From: Streptomyces tendae
Lineage (GTDB): Bacteria > Actinomycetota > Actinomycetes > Streptomycetales > Streptomycetaceae
Length of the DNA stretch: 64,000 bases
Reading direction: 5' to 3'
Assembly (NCBI RefSeq): GCF_008632955.1
Contig: NZ_CP043959.1
Location: forward strand, 5,332,001 to 5,396,000
Below the pieces are notes generated by a model. The model was not told where the DNA came from. It worked only from the letters and a program-made list of their open reading frames with translations, and searched no databases. How positions within the stretch are numbered: position 1 is the stretch's first letter; each line of letters starts with the position of its first letter. The position numbers and the translations under genes were made by a program. Below, one piece after another: positions 7,353 to 16,463 of the stretch.

Positions 7353-10300
7353 ATGGCTGCAGGTGGTGTGCTGGTTGGGCGCGGGTACGTGTCCATCCGG
7401 CCGGAGTTCGAGGGCGACTGGAGTCGCCAGGCCAATGCGCGTGCGTCGTCGGCCGGCCGGTCGGGCGGTGGCGCGTTCTCCAAGGCGTTCGGTACGGCCC
7501 TGTCGGGCGGCATGCGCGGCATCATGGGCGGGTTGGGGACGTCTCTGGCCGCGGGTGTGGTCCCGGCCGGTGCGGCGATCGCTGCTCTGGCCCCGGCCCT
7601 GGCGACCGCGGGCACGGCCGCAGGGGCCCTGAAGCTGGGACTGTCGGGTGTCGGCGAGGCGTTCAAGGCCGCGTTCGCCGACAGCTCCGCCCAGGCCTCT
7701 CAGGCGGCTTCTGCGACCCGCGCGGTGGAATCCGCTCAGCGGGGGCTGGCGAACGCGCAGAGGGGCCTTGCACAGGCCCGTGTGGACGCTGCGAAGCGGG
7801 TCCAGGACGCGCAGCGGCAAGTCGCCGACGCGGAGCGGGACCTATCGGATGCTCAGCGGGACGCGCGGGACGTCCAGGGGGACCTGAACGACGCCCGCCG
7901 CGAAGCGGCGAGAACCCTCGAGGACATGAACCAGCGGCTCGCGGAGAGCCGGCTGGACGAGAAGGACGCCGTGCTCCGCCTGAAGGAGGCGGAGAAGGAG
8001 CTGAAGGCCGCACAGCAGAAGCCGGGCACGGACCCGGCCGACCTCGAGCGGCTGCAGCTGTCCTACGAGCGTGCCCAGCTGAACCTGAAGGAGCAGCAGC
8101 GGGACACGAAGCGGCTCGCCGACGACACCGCGAAGGCCAACAAGGCGGGCATCAACGGCTCGGAGCAGGTCGTTGCGGCGAAGCAGCGCATCTCGGCGGC
8201 GAATGAGGCGGTTGCCGACAAGGAGCGGGCCCTGGCGGACGCCCAGCGCGGTGTGACGGACGCCCGTGCGGACGGGGCCCGGCAGATCTCGGATGCGCAG
8301 CGGCAGGTCGCCGAGGCCGCCCAGGCTGTCGCCGACGCTCAGGCCGCGGCGGCGGCGCAGACGTCGAAGCTCGACGAAGCCATGAGCAAGCTCGCGCCGA
8401 ACGCCCGGTCGTTCGTGAACGCCGTGCGCGGTCTGGCCCCGGCGTGGACGGGGATGCGCCTGTCGGTGCAGAACGCCCTCTTCCAGGGCCTCGACGGCAC
8501 GGTGCGCACCCTCGCGGGGGCGACGATCCCCGTCCTGCAGAAGCGCCTCACAGAGACCGGCACCATCTGGAATCAGATCGCCAAGTCGGCAGCCGGCGCG
8601 GTCACGGACATGGGCAAGTCGGGGATGCTCGACACGATCCTGAAGGGCGCCAACGACAACCTGCGCGTCTTCAAGGACACCCCCCGTCAGCTGATCACGG
8701 CGTTCGGTCAGCTCACGGTCGCGGCGCAGCCGGCGTTCAACGGGCTGATGCAGGGGTTCGCCGGGTCGATCGAGTCGGCCACGGGCCGCCTGGGTGCGGC
8801 GTTCGAGTCGGGCGGGCTGAAGACGGCGATAGACACGGCGTTCGGGATCCTCGGCCAGCTGGGCGGCATCCTCGGCGACGCGATGGGCGCGGTCGGCAAC
8901 ATCATGAAGGCCGCCTCCGACGCGGGCAGTCAGGCCCTGGCGGTGGTCGGGTCGCTGTTCGCCGAGCTCCGCCGGATCACCGCGATGCCGGAGGTACAGG
9001 CCGCCCTGCGCACCATCTTCGCGTCGATCGCGCAGATAGCCGGGGCGATCGCCCCCGTCATCGGCTCCGTCCTCCAGGCCGTGATGCCGCTGCTCGCCGC
9101 CATCGCGCCCGTGGTCGCCCAGCTGGCGCAGGCGCTCGGCCCGGTGCTCTCGCAGCTGGCGACGCAGCTGGGCAAGGCGCTGGCCCCGATCATCGACGCG
9201 CTGCTGCCGATCCTGACGATGGTCGGCGACGCGGTCGTGCAGATCATGCAGGCGATCACGCCGCTGCTGGCGCCGATCGGCCAGCTGCTCGGCACGATCA
9301 TCTCGGCTCTCATGCCGGTGCTCGGGCCCATCATCGACCTGGTCGTCGACCTGGTCGGCGTCCTCGTCGGCCCCCTGAACCAGATCATCCAGCAGTTCAT
9401 CCCGTACATCGGGCTGCTGGGTCAGATCCTGGGGCAGGTGTTCGGCGCCCTGCAGCCGCTGTTCGCTCCGCTCACCGACATCATCGGGCACCTGGTGCAG
9501 GTCTTCGCTGACTTGTACGTGCAGCTCATCCAGACGTTCATGCAGGTTCTGATGCCGCTGATGCCGGTCATCACGCAGCTGGCCGGGTTGATCGTCACGC
9601 TGGCGATGCAGGTGATTCAGGCGCTCATGCCGTCGCTGGACCAACTGATCGGTGCGGGCCTGCAGCTGATGCAGGCGATCCTTCCGCTGCTGCCGATGGT
9701 CGCCCAGCTCACGGCGCTGCTGCTCGGTCTGCTGACGAAGGCGCTCGCGGTGATCCTGCCGCCGCTGATCAGCTTCGCCGGATGGCTCGTCTCGGTCCTG
9801 GCCGGCGCACTGTCCACGGTGATCGGCTGGGTGTCGAGCCTGGTCACGTGGCTCACGAAGAACCTGGGTCCGGCCTTCAAGTGGTTGAACGAGAAGGTGG
9901 TTCAGCCGGCGTGGGCCGCGATCCGGGCCGGGATCTCCGCAGCGTGGACGTTCATCCGCGACAAGATCCTGTCACCGATGAAGACGTTCTTCACCGTCAC
10001 CGTGCCCGGTTGGGCGGCCACGTTGAAGAACAAGGTGGTGGGGTCGTTCCGGCTGGTCCTCGACGGCATGGGGATCGTCTGGTCCAGCATCAAGAAGAAC
10101 ATCTTGTCGCCGATCAGGACGTTCTTCACGCAGACCGTGCCCGGCTGGGCAACAACACTGAAGGACAGGCTGGTCGGCGCGTTCGACGCGGCACGCAAGG
10201 GCATCGGCAAGGCCTTCGACAAGATCCGCGAGGCGACGAAACGCCCTGTGAAATGGGTGATCGATGTAGTTTACAACCAAGGCGTCCGCGGCCTGTGGAA

Positions 10301-11825
10301 CGCCGCAGCCAAGGTCCTGCCCATCGACAAGCTGCCCGCGTTCAAGCCCAAGGGCTGGGCGCGCGGCGGCGTCCTGCCCGGCTACCAGTCCCGTAAGCGC
10401 GACGACGTCCTCACCCCGATGCGGTCCGGCGAAGGCGTCCTCGTACCCGAAGTCGTGCGCGGCATCGGGCCGGGCACCATTCACGCCCTCAATGACGCGG
10501 GCAACCGCGGCGGCACCGGCGCTGTACGGCGCCTGCTCGGCTACGCCGAAGGCGGCATCGTCGGCCACCACGGCGGCATCGACGACTGGTTCGGCGGCAC
10601 CCTCGACAAGCTCGGCAACCTGGTCAGCAAGGGCAAGGACTGGGTGCTCGGCGGCGTCTACAAAGCCGCCCAGCTCGCCGCCAAGCCCATCCGGGACCTC
10701 ATCAGCAAGATCCCGGGAGGGACGACGGGGTTCGGCGCGCTCGCCAAGGCGCTGCCGACGTCGCTGCTGAACAAGGCACTCGCCTTCATCAAGGGGTCCG
10801 AGGATTCCCAGATGGGTGGTGGCCAGTGGGTCAAGCCGGTCGACGCCAAGTACGGCACGAAGTTCGGCGTGACCGGCCGTATGTGGAGTTCAGGTCGCCA
10901 CACGGGCTTGGATTTCCCGGCCGCGGTCGGTAAGGCCGTGCACGCCGTCGCGAACGGGCAGATCGCGTCCGCCCGCTCCGGCGGCCCCTACGGCAACCAC
11001 ATCCTGGTCAACCACGGGCACGGGCTGCAGTCCCTGTACGCCCACCTGTCCGCCATGGTGAAGCGCGACGGGGCTGTTCAGGCCGGTCAGACGATCGGCC
11101 GCGTCGGCGCCACCGGCAACGTCACCGGCCCGCACCTCCACCTGGAGGCGCGGGTCAACGGCAAGCCGGTGGACCCGATGCCGTACCTGACCGGCGGTGG
11201 CTCCGGCTCTGGTGGCAAGGGTGTTCAGAGGTGGCGGGGCGTCGTCAACCAGGCGCTCGGCCTCGTCGGCCAACCGCGGAGCCTAGCCAACACCACGTTG
11301 CGCAGGATGAACCAGGAGTCCGGGGGCGACCCGAACATCGTCAACCGCTGGGACTCCAACTGGAAGGCCGGCCACCCGTCGGTCGGTCTGATGCAGGTCA
11401 TCGGCCCGACGTTCCGCGCCCATGCGGGGCGGTTCCGCAACACGGGCCCGTTCTCCTACGGGGTCTCGACGATGCCGCTAGCCAACGTGTACTCCAGCAT
11501 GCGGTATGCGCTGGCCACCTACGGCAGCCTTTCCCGGGCCTACAACCGGCCGGGCGGCTACGACAGCGGCGGCTGGCTTGGCCCCGGGCAGATCGGCGTG
11601 AACAACCTGCGCCAGCCCGAAGCGGTCCTCACCCCTGCCCAGTGGCGGACCATGCAGTCCGTGGCGGCGGCCGGCACGACGGGCGGCCTCCAGGCAGGCG
11701 ACGCGCTGCGCCTGGTCGTCGACGACCACGAGTTCACCGCCTACATCGACGGCCGCGCCGACGGCCGCGTCGTCGACTTCAACCGCATGGTCATGAACTC
11801 CGGAAAGGGGGGCCGGAGGCTCTAG
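7353..11825 (+). CDS. Phage tail tape measure protein with M23 peptidase and SLT domains
   Basis: 1490 aa. Tape measure proteins set siphophage tail length and help DNA cross the cell wall. The N-terminus (VLVGRGYVSIRPEFEGDW) is a classic actinophage start. Residues about 115-340 are long coiled coils rich in Ala/Gln/Asp. Residues about 480-830 are hydrophobic repeats (AIAPVIGSVLQAVMPLLAAI), as expected of the membrane-inserting part. Residues about 1150-1275 are an M23 endopeptidase with RHTGLDF and HLHLEA metal ligands. Residues about 1293-1400 are a lytic transglycosylase (catalytic Glu in NQESGG, then GLMQVIGPTF). By the usual 1.5 angstrom per residue it could span at most about 220 nm. 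No other tail gene is present in the element. An alternative role is wall hydrolysis during conjugation. Confidence 0.9.
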   Translation: MAAGGVLVGRGYVSIRPEFEGDWSRQANARASSAGRSGGGAFSKAFGTALSGGMRGIMGGLGTSLAAGVVPAGAAIAALAPALATAGTAAGALKLGLSGVGEAFKAAFADSSAQASQAASATRAVESAQRGLANAQRGLAQARVDAAKRVQDAQRQVADAERDLSDAQRDARDVQGDLNDARREAARTLEDMNQRLAESRLDEKDAVLRLKEAEKELKAAQQKPGTDPADLERLQLSYERAQLNLKEQQRDTKRLADDTAKANKAGINGSEQVVAAKQRISAANEAVADKERALADAQRGVTDARADGARQISDAQRQVAEAAQAVADAQAAAAAQTSKLDEAMSKLAPNARSFVNAVRGLAPAWTGMRLSVQNALFQGLDGTVRTLAGATIPVLQKRLTETGTIWNQIAKSAAGAVTDMGKSGMLDTILKGANDNLRVFKDTPRQLITAFGQLTVAAQPAFNGLMQGFAGSIESATGRLGAAFESGGLKTAIDTAFGILGQLGGILGDAMGAVGNIMKAASDAGSQALAVVGSLFAELRRITAMPEVQAALRTIFASIAQIAGAIAPVIGSVLQAVMPLLAAIAPVVAQLAQALGPVLSQLATQLGKALAPIIDALLPILTMVGDAVVQIMQAITPLLAPIGQLLGTIISALMPVLGPIIDLVVDLVGVLVGPLNQIIQQFIPYIGLLGQILGQVFGALQPLFAPLTDIIGHLVQVFADLYVQLIQTFMQVLMPLMPVITQLAGLIVTLAMQVIQALMPSLDQLIGAGLQLMQAILPLLPMVAQLTALLLGLLTKALAVILPPLISFAGWLVSVLAGALSTVIGWVSSLVTWLTKNLGPAFKWLNEKVVQPAWAAIRAGISAAWTFIRDKILSPMKTFFTVTVPGWAATLKNKVVGSFRLVLDGMGIVWSSIKKNILSPIRTFFTQTVPGWATTLKDRLVGAFDAARKGIGKAFDKIREATKRPVKWVIDVVYNQGVRGLWNAAAKVLPIDKLPAFKPKGWARGGVLPGYQSRKRDDVLTPMRSGEGVLVPEVVRGIGPGTIHALNDAGNRGGTGAVRRLLGYAEGGIVGHHGGIDDWFGGTLDKLGNLVSKGKDWVLGGVYKAAQLAAKPIRDLISKIPGGTTGFGALAKALPTSLLNKALAFIKGSEDSQMGGGQWVKPVDAKYGTKFGVTGRMWSSGRHTGLDFPAAVGKAVHAVANGQIASARSGGPYGNHILVNHGHGLQSLYAHLSAMVKRDGAVQAGQTIGRVGATGNVTGPHLHLEARVNGKPVDPMPYLTGGGSGSGGKGVQRWRGVVNQALGLVGQPRSLANTTLRRMNQESGGDPNIVNRWDSNWKAGHPSVGLMQVIGPTFRAHAGRFRNTGPFSYGVSTMPLANVYSSMRYALATYGSLSRAYNRPGGYDSGGWLGPGQIGVNNLRQPEAVLTPAQWRTMQSVAAAGTTGGLQAGDALRLVVDDHEFTAYIDGRADGRVVDFNRMVMNSGKGGRRL

Positions 11826-11840
11826 GGAGGGAAGCAGAAA

Positions 11841-11882
11841 AGGGGAGCCCCAAGGCCCGATTCCAGGCCTTGGGGCTCCCCT
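11841..11882. terminator. Perfect 17-bp bidirectional terminator between tape measure and transfer operon
   Basis: Arms AGGGGAGCCCCAAGGCC (11841-11857) and its complement (11866-11882) around an 8-nt loop, between convergent genes. It would stop transcription from both halves of the element. Confidence 0.85.
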
Positions 11883-11972
11883 CTGCGTGTCCCTCCCTTG
11901 CCTCCCTGACCGGCCATATGTGCAGGTCGCGCCTGGGGAGGCGGTGCGGGGAGGCTGGTGGGGAGAACTCCC

Positions 11973-14096
11973 CTACTCGTCGCCGACTCCCTCGTCCTCA
12001 TCGCGGGCGGCGATGGCCTCAAGGACGCGGTCGAGGCTGACGTGCTGACGGCCGCCGGTCTTGTACTCGCCGTGTCCGGCCTCGTCGAGAACTCGGCGCA
12101 GGTCCCGGAACGTCCACCCCTCGTACTCGCCCGAGTTGCGCTCGACCAGGCCACGGAGGACGTCCTGTGTGAGCATCTTCGGCTCGTGGCCGAGGACGGC
12201 CGCGATGTCGGCGAGGTGGTCGACCGGGGCGAACGCGGGCGCGTCGTCGGCCGGCCCGCCCTCGTACAGGCCCATGGCCCGCTCGACGACCGGCGTCACC
12301 TCGTCGATGCCCTTCTCCGGGTCCCGGGCTACGTAGTGGGAGCGGATCACCTCGAACGGCTTGTTGCTGAACCCGACGCTTACCGCCGTGCCGACGTCCT
12401 CGCCGGGGATCAGGGTCGTGGCGGTGATGCCGGCCTTGTGCTTGCCCGAGCCGAGCAGCCCGTCGTTGGCGACGTGGTCGCCGACGGCGAACGCCAGGCG
12501 GTGGGAGGTGTTGCGGGTGACGTCCCTCGGCAGGCTCTCCGCGGTCGGGGACACCGTGGTCCAGATCAGGGTGATGCCGACCTTGCGGGCCTTCTTCATC
12601 ACCTTGATGGCCAGCTCAGCGGCCTCCTTGCCGTACTCCTTGTGCATGAACAGCTCGTGGCACTCGTCGAAGACGACGACCTTCGGCCGCATCCGCGCAT
12701 CCCGCAGGGCCAGTTCACGCGTCAGCTTGGTCGCCTCGCCGCCGAGTTCCTCCAGCAGCTTGCCCCGCTCGCTCACCTCGTCGCGCAGGTTCCGCAGGGC
12801 CACCAGGGCGGCCTTCAGGTCTTCGTCCTCGTCGCCCTTGACCAGCACCCGCAGGCGCGGCTTGAGCGGGTCGTAGTCGACGTTGTACGCCATGACGTAG
12901 GCCTCGACGACCACCAGCGGGTCGAGGATCGCGCCCAGCAGCAGGGTGATGACGATGGACGTCTTACCCGAGCCCATGATGCCGCCGACCATGTAGTTCG
13001 CGGCCATCAGCTTGCCGATGATGGGCTCCCCGCGCTGGGACACGGCGATCGGGACGCCCTTGAAGTAGTCGACGGTGCCCTCGGTGAGCAGCGGCCACGG
13101 CGGCACGACCCCGGACAGGGAGCCCTGGTCAGCGACCCACAGGTCGAGCACGCCGGGCTGCCTGGGGGGTTCGGTCGGCCACGTCTCGACGGGCTTACGC
13201 ATCAGGTTGTGCGCCAGCACGTTCTTCTTCGCCGCGATCATCTCGACGGTGACGCCCAGCGGCAGCTGAAGCTGCGTGTGCCAGCCGTTCCCGGAGCGGG
13301 TCGTGGGCTGCACCCAACGGGGCTGCCAGCCGTCCTTGATGGCCTTGTTCAGCGGCGCGATACCCAGGTTGCCCAGGGCGCGCAGGATGGCGTTCTCATC
13401 AGGCACGACGTCCCGCTGCTCCGGGTCGCCGGGCAGGGCCCAGGCGGGGGCTGCCTGCCGGTGCCGGCCGACCGCCCACACCCCGGCGAGGGCGAGCCAC
13501 GGCAGGGCTGTGAGCAGCGGATCCCAGATGACACCGGCGATGAACGCGGCCCACGCGACCAGGTCGATCAGGGTCCGGGTGGGGGTGAGCACGTCGGAGA
13601 CGTCGTGGTTGGCCCAGGCCAGCATGATGCCGAGCATCAGCAGGATGCCCGCACCGCCGATCGCGCCCATGGCGATGGCCTTGGGGGCGTTGATGGCCAG
13701 CTGCAGCAGCTCCATACGGCGCCGGTGGCGGGACTGGCGGAAGATGTAGGCCCGCTGCTCCCAGTCGCGGGCGACGTCTTCCTGACCGGCTGCTTCGGCG
13801 GCGCGCATCATCCGCTCGTGCCGGGCCGTGGTGCGGGAGTCCCAGACGCGGCGGGCGAGGATGCGGGTACCGCCGAGGACGTAGGAGCCGTGCCGGACGA
13901 CGGCCCGGTATCCGTCGTTGCCGCGCACCTCGACGACGACGCGCCGCAGGGAGTCGATACGCACCCGGCGCCGCGGCTTCTCGGCCTGCTCGGTCTTGTC
14001 GACGACGGGAGCCTGCGCCTGCTCGGGTGCGAACTTCAGCAGGGACACCGTGGGGTTGACGTGCCCGTTTACCCTCTCGGGCGCTGTCTCGGTCAT
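11973..14096 (-). CDS. FtsK/SpoIIIE-type DNA translocase (TraB-like conjugation ATPase)
   Basis: 707 aa. In actinomycete conjugative elements a single FtsK-like ATPase moves double-stranded DNA between hyphae. Residues 1-130 are soluble and basic. Membrane segments are seen at about 135-160 (AIAMGAIGGAGILLMLGIML) and 175-212. The motor has Walker A GGIMGSGKTS near 370 and Walker B VVVFDECHEL near 472, with TTVSPTAESLPRDVTRNTSH as the following sensor region. The C-terminal ~100 residues could be the small DNA-recognition domain of this family. It is the last gene of the minus-strand operon, facing the tape measure gene. Phages seldom carry such a motor, so it points to conjugation. Confidence 0.88.
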   Translation of the reverse strand: MTETAPERVNGHVNPTVSLLKFAPEQAQAPVVDKTEQAEKPRRRVRIDSLRRVVVEVRGNDGYRAVVRHGSYVLGGTRILARRVWDSRTTARHERMMRAAEAAGQEDVARDWEQRAYIFRQSRHRRRMELLQLAINAPKAIAMGAIGGAGILLMLGIMLAWANHDVSDVLTPTRTLIDLVAWAAFIAGVIWDPLLTALPWLALAGVWAVGRHRQAAPAWALPGDPEQRDVVPDENAILRALGNLGIAPLNKAIKDGWQPRWVQPTTRSGNGWHTQLQLPLGVTVEMIAAKKNVLAHNLMRKPVETWPTEPPRQPGVLDLWVADQGSLSGVVPPWPLLTEGTVDYFKGVPIAVSQRGEPIIGKLMAANYMVGGIMGSGKTSIVITLLLGAILDPLVVVEAYVMAYNVDYDPLKPRLRVLVKGDEDEDLKAALVALRNLRDEVSERGKLLEELGGEATKLTRELALRDARMRPKVVVFDECHELFMHKEYGKEAAELAIKVMKKARKVGITLIWTTVSPTAESLPRDVTRNTSHRLAFAVGDHVANDGLLGSGKHKAGITATTLIPGEDVGTAVSVGFSNKPFEVIRSHYVARDPEKGIDEVTPVVERAMGLYEGGPADDAPAFAPVDHLADIAAVLGHEPKMLTQDVLRGLVERNSGEYEGWTFRDLRRVLDEAGHGEYKTGGRQHVSLDRVLEAIAARDEDEGVGDE

Positions 14097-14182
14097 GCTG
14101 GCCTTTCCTTCTCTCTGCGGAGGGACGGGAGGCCCGGGGCGGCCGGTTTCGCCTGGCAGCTGACGGCCGCCCCGGGGTGTAG

Positions 14183-14359
14183 CTACTTGCCGTGCTTGCG
14201 ACGGCGGGCCTGGTCCTCGATCCGTTCGACCTTGCGCTGCAGGTCCCGGATGTCGACGTCCATGCCGGCCACGCCGCGCTTTGCCATCCGGGCCACCAGG
14301 CCGGCGAGGCGGGCTTTCTCCCCGAACGTGAAGTCGCCGGGCGTCAGGTCATCGGCCAT
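14183..14359 (-). CDS. Small protein, 58 aa, basic C-terminus
   Basis: 58 aa, unrecognised. N-terminus MADDLTPGDFTFGEKARLAG; the second half is helical (DVDIRDLQRKVERIEDQARR) with a basic tail. It lies between the translocase gene and a small membrane protein, with only 2 bp to the upstream gene. Similar tiny genes next to FtsK-type genes are usual in these elements. The 86-bp gap to the translocase start shows no clear hairpin. Confidence 0.6.
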   Translation of the reverse strand: MADDLTPGDFTFGEKARLAGLVARMAKRGVAGMDVDIRDLQRKVERIEDQARRRKHGK

Positions 14360-14361
14360 GG

Positions 14362-14661
14362 TCACTTTCCCTTCTGGAAGTCGGCCCACAGGCCGCGCAG
14401 GATCAGCAGGCACGCGGTCGCGCACACGGCTCCGATGGCGATGGCCACGGCGAACAGTGAGGCGACCAGGCCGACCGAGACGACGACCCCGCCGATGACG
14501 AGCCACTTCTTCGCGTCGAACTCCTGCCGGGGCGCCGGGGTCGGCGCCTGCTGCTGGTTGAGGAGCTGCTGGGCGGCGAGGATCGCGGCGATCTGCCGGG
14601 TCAGCTCCGTGTTGTCGGCGGCCTCGACCGCCTCCCGGGCGGCCTTCTCCAGATCGCTCAT
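14362..14661 (-). CDS. Small membrane protein, 99 aa
   Basis: 99 aa. A soluble helical N-terminus (SDLEKAAREAVEAADNTELT, then a Gln-rich QLLNQQQ) leads to two adjacent membrane spans at about 53-72 and 73-90 (WLVIGGVVVSVGLVASLF, AVAIAIGAVCATACLLI). The ATG overlaps the stop of the SpdB-like gene as ATGA. It could assemble with the spread and translocase proteins; that is inference from operon position. Confidence 0.65.
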   Translation of the reverse strand: MSDLEKAAREAVEAADNTELTRQIAAILAAQQLLNQQQAPTPAPRQEFDAKKWLVIGGVVVSVGLVASLFAVAIAIGAVCATACLLILRGLWADFQKGK

Positions 14662-15839
14662 GACGTCGCCCCCGTAGCGGCCGGGACGATGGCGACACTC
14701 TGCTCGCGCTGCTCGCGGAGCCGGGCCGACACCCAGCCCACAGACCAACCCGTTTCGTCGGCGAGTTCACGAACGGTCTTGGACCCGGGGAGGAACGACG
14801 CGACGTAGGACCGGGCATCGTCCTCCCCCATCTTCCGGTCCTCGTTCACGGGCACGGCCGTGAGCGCGGGCCGTTCACCGCTGTTCACGGAACGGGGGGT
14901 GGACTGTTCACGGCGAGCTGCGGCCTCCCGTTCACGAGCCTCCCGGGCCTGCCTCGCTTGCTGCTCCCGGCGTTCACGAGCGGCCCGTTCGGCGGCCTCC
15001 CGTTCACGCTGTTCACGCTCTACCCGCTCGCGCTCAAGGCGTTCACGCTCAAGCTGTTCAGCGCGCTCACGCTCGGCCCGCTGCTGCTCCTCCCTGCGGA
15101 GACGCTCGGCAGCCTCCCGCTCCTGCGCCCGCTCCCGCTCCTCGCGTTCGGCCCGCTCCCGCTCAAGGGCAGCCGCATGCTCCCGCTCCTCACGGGCCCG
15201 GCGGTCCTCCCTGTCGAGCCGCTCCCGCTCCAGCTGCTCGGCGTGTTCACGGGCCTCCCGCTCCAACCGTTCACGGGTCTCCCGTTCCCGTTCACGCTCC
15301 TCCCGCGCACGCTGTTCACGGGCCTCCCGCTCCTCGCGCTGACGGCGTTCACGCGCCTCTTGCTCCGCACGTTCACGAGCCGTCTTCTCGGCGCGTTCAC
15401 GGGCGATCCGGTCAAGGGCTCGGGAGATCGCCCGCCGGTACGACAGGGCGGCCTCCGCGGTGAAGATGAGCAGCATCGGGGCGACCGCGTGAACGGCCAC
15501 GCCGACCACGTCCCCCTTCAAAGCGGAGTCCCCAATGTTCAGGGCGAGCGTGAACACTCCCGTCAGCCACCGCAGAAGAGTGGGCCACCGGCCGCCACGC
15601 TCCCCGAGCCGGGACACCGTGGCGTCCAGCCGGATCACGATGACGACCGCGGCGTCCACCACGATCGGCAGGATCGGAGCCGTCCAGTCCCACGCCGCCG
15701 GGGTGACCCGCTGCACCAGCGGAGTCACCGTCAGAACGGAGAACAGCACCGCGCCGGACGTGATGGTCCACGTCCCCGCAGATAGCGTCCGCTCGATGGA
15801 GCGAAGCTGTGCGGCACTCAAGATGGCAAGGCTGCTCAT
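14658..15839 (-). CDS. SpdB-like spread protein (DUF2637) with long Arg/Glu helix
   Basis: 393 aa. Spd proteins aid spread of Streptomyces plasmids and integrative elements along the mycelium. The first ~135 residues hold about four membrane segments (IVVDAAVVIVIRL, VAVHAVAPMLLIFTAEAAL) typical of DUF2637. Residues about 140-312 are an unbroken Arg/Glu repeat (REREREE-type), predicted as a very long single helix of roughly 25 nm. Residues about 340-380 form a helix-turn-helix-like end (TVRELADETGWSVGWVSARL). The helix makes the DNA repetitive (CGTGAAC units). Start overlaps the upstream stop as ATGA. Confidence 0.82.
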   Translation of the reverse strand: MSSLAILSAAQLRSIERTLSAGTWTITSGAVLFSVLTVTPLVQRVTPAAWDWTAPILPIVVDAAVVIVIRLDATVSRLGERGGRWPTLLRWLTGVFTLALNIGDSALKGDVVGVAVHAVAPMLLIFTAEAALSYRRAISRALDRIARERAEKTARERAEQEARERRQREEREAREQRAREERERERETRERLEREAREHAEQLERERLDREDRRAREEREHAAALERERAEREERERAQEREAAERLRREEQQRAERERAEQLERERLERERVEREQREREAAERAARERREQQARQAREAREREAAARREQSTPRSVNSGERPALTAVPVNEDRKMGEDDARSYVASFLPGSKTVRELADETGWSVGWVSARLREQREQSVAIVPAATGATS

Positions 15840-16033
15840 TCGCCCACCTCCGGGGCGGCGGCCCGCACTACGCGGTGCGCGGCCAGGCAGACGCCCTCAC
15901 GGTCGCGCCGCTCGTTCGCGTCGAGCAGCGCAGCCATCAGGGCGGGAACAGACGGGGTCGGCCGGGCCGACCGGCACACCGCGCGCAGGGCGGCATGCTC
16001 GGTCGGCCGGCGCACGGGCCACTTCGCGGTCAC
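15836..16033 (-). CDS. Small protein, 65 aa
   Basis: 65 aa from GTG 16033, unrecognised. The sequence (TEHAALRAVCRSARPTPSVP, then LLDANERRDREGVCLAAHRV) is a helical, Arg-rich chain. Its start overlaps the upstream stop (GTGA) and its stop overlaps the SpdB-like ATG (ATGA). This double coupling supports the short frame over the longer open frame from 16318. Confidence 0.6.
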   Translation of the reverse strand: MTAKWPVRRPTEHAALRAVCRSARPTPSVPALMAALLDANERRDREGVCLAAHRVVRAAAPEVGE

Positions 16034-16251
16034 AGGTCGCCCTCCGACAGCGACTCGGCGCACTTCGGGCAGTCGGGCGGGCACTCCTCCGCCTCGCCGG
16101 CCCGCGGGCCGACAGCCCAGCGGACGGCGATCACGGCGAAGGCCAGCAGGGCGAAAACGGTGGTCCACGCCTGGTCGTCCAGAACGAACTGGGCGACACA
16201 CTCGGCGACCAGCAGCGGCACGACCAGGGCGAGGAACAGGGCTCGGCTCAT
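16030..16251 (-). CDS. Small membrane protein with CxxxCxxC tail, 73 aa
   Basis: 73 aa. Two hydrophobic segments (about 4-20 and 29-47: ALFLALVVPLLVAECVAQFV, WTTVFALLAFAVIAVRWAV), then a short tail with CPPDCPKC, a possible metal site on the cytoplasmic face. ATG start overlaps the upstream stop by 4 bp. Membrane location fits the transfer operon. Function unknown. Confidence 0.65.
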   Translation of the reverse strand: MSRALFLALVVPLLVAECVAQFVLDDQAWTTVFALLAFAVIAVRWAVGPRAGEAEECPPDCPKCAESLSEGDL

Positions 16252-16463
16252 CGCTCGCCGCCTTCCAGCAGACCGGCGACGCGCTCGGCGCCCGCCTCCG
16301 ACAACTCGACGGCCACATACGTCAGACCGTCCGGCCGCTGCATGACAATCCGCAGGGCGACAGGGGCACCGACCGGCTTCGGGTCGACGGAAACCAGCAG
16401 CTTCGCCAGGGCGATACCGGCGTGGTAGTCGTTGACGAACCTCGGCTTAGGGGTGGCGCTCAC
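16248..16463 (-). CDS. Small hypothetical protein, 71 aa
   Basis: 71 aa from GTG 16463. A mixed alpha/beta chain (HAGIALAKLLVSVDPKPVGA, then LRIVMQRPDGLTYVAVELSE). GTGA overlap with the upstream stop and a 4-bp overlap at its end. No family recognised, though similar short proteins accompany DUF6907-like genes in streptomycete elements. Confidence 0.6.
   Translation of the reverse strand: MSATPKPRFVNDYHAGIALAKLLVSVDPKPVGAPVALRIVMQRPDGLTYVAVELSEAGAERVAGLLEGGER

Noticed and set aside
7353..11825. Complete prophage
   Set aside because: Only a small terminase and tape measure are present. No large terminase, portal, capsid, connector, major tail or lysis genes lie between the att sites.
11958..14498. 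846-aa open frame opposite the FtsK-type gene
   Set aside because: Shadow frame; the minus strand has clear Walker motifs, membrane spans and coupled start/stop sites.
14870..15400. Dense GTTCACG/CGTGAAC repeats that look like a direct-repeat array or CRISPR
   Set aside because: Spacing is irregular and in frame with Arg/Glu codons of the SpdB-like helix; no spacers of constant length.
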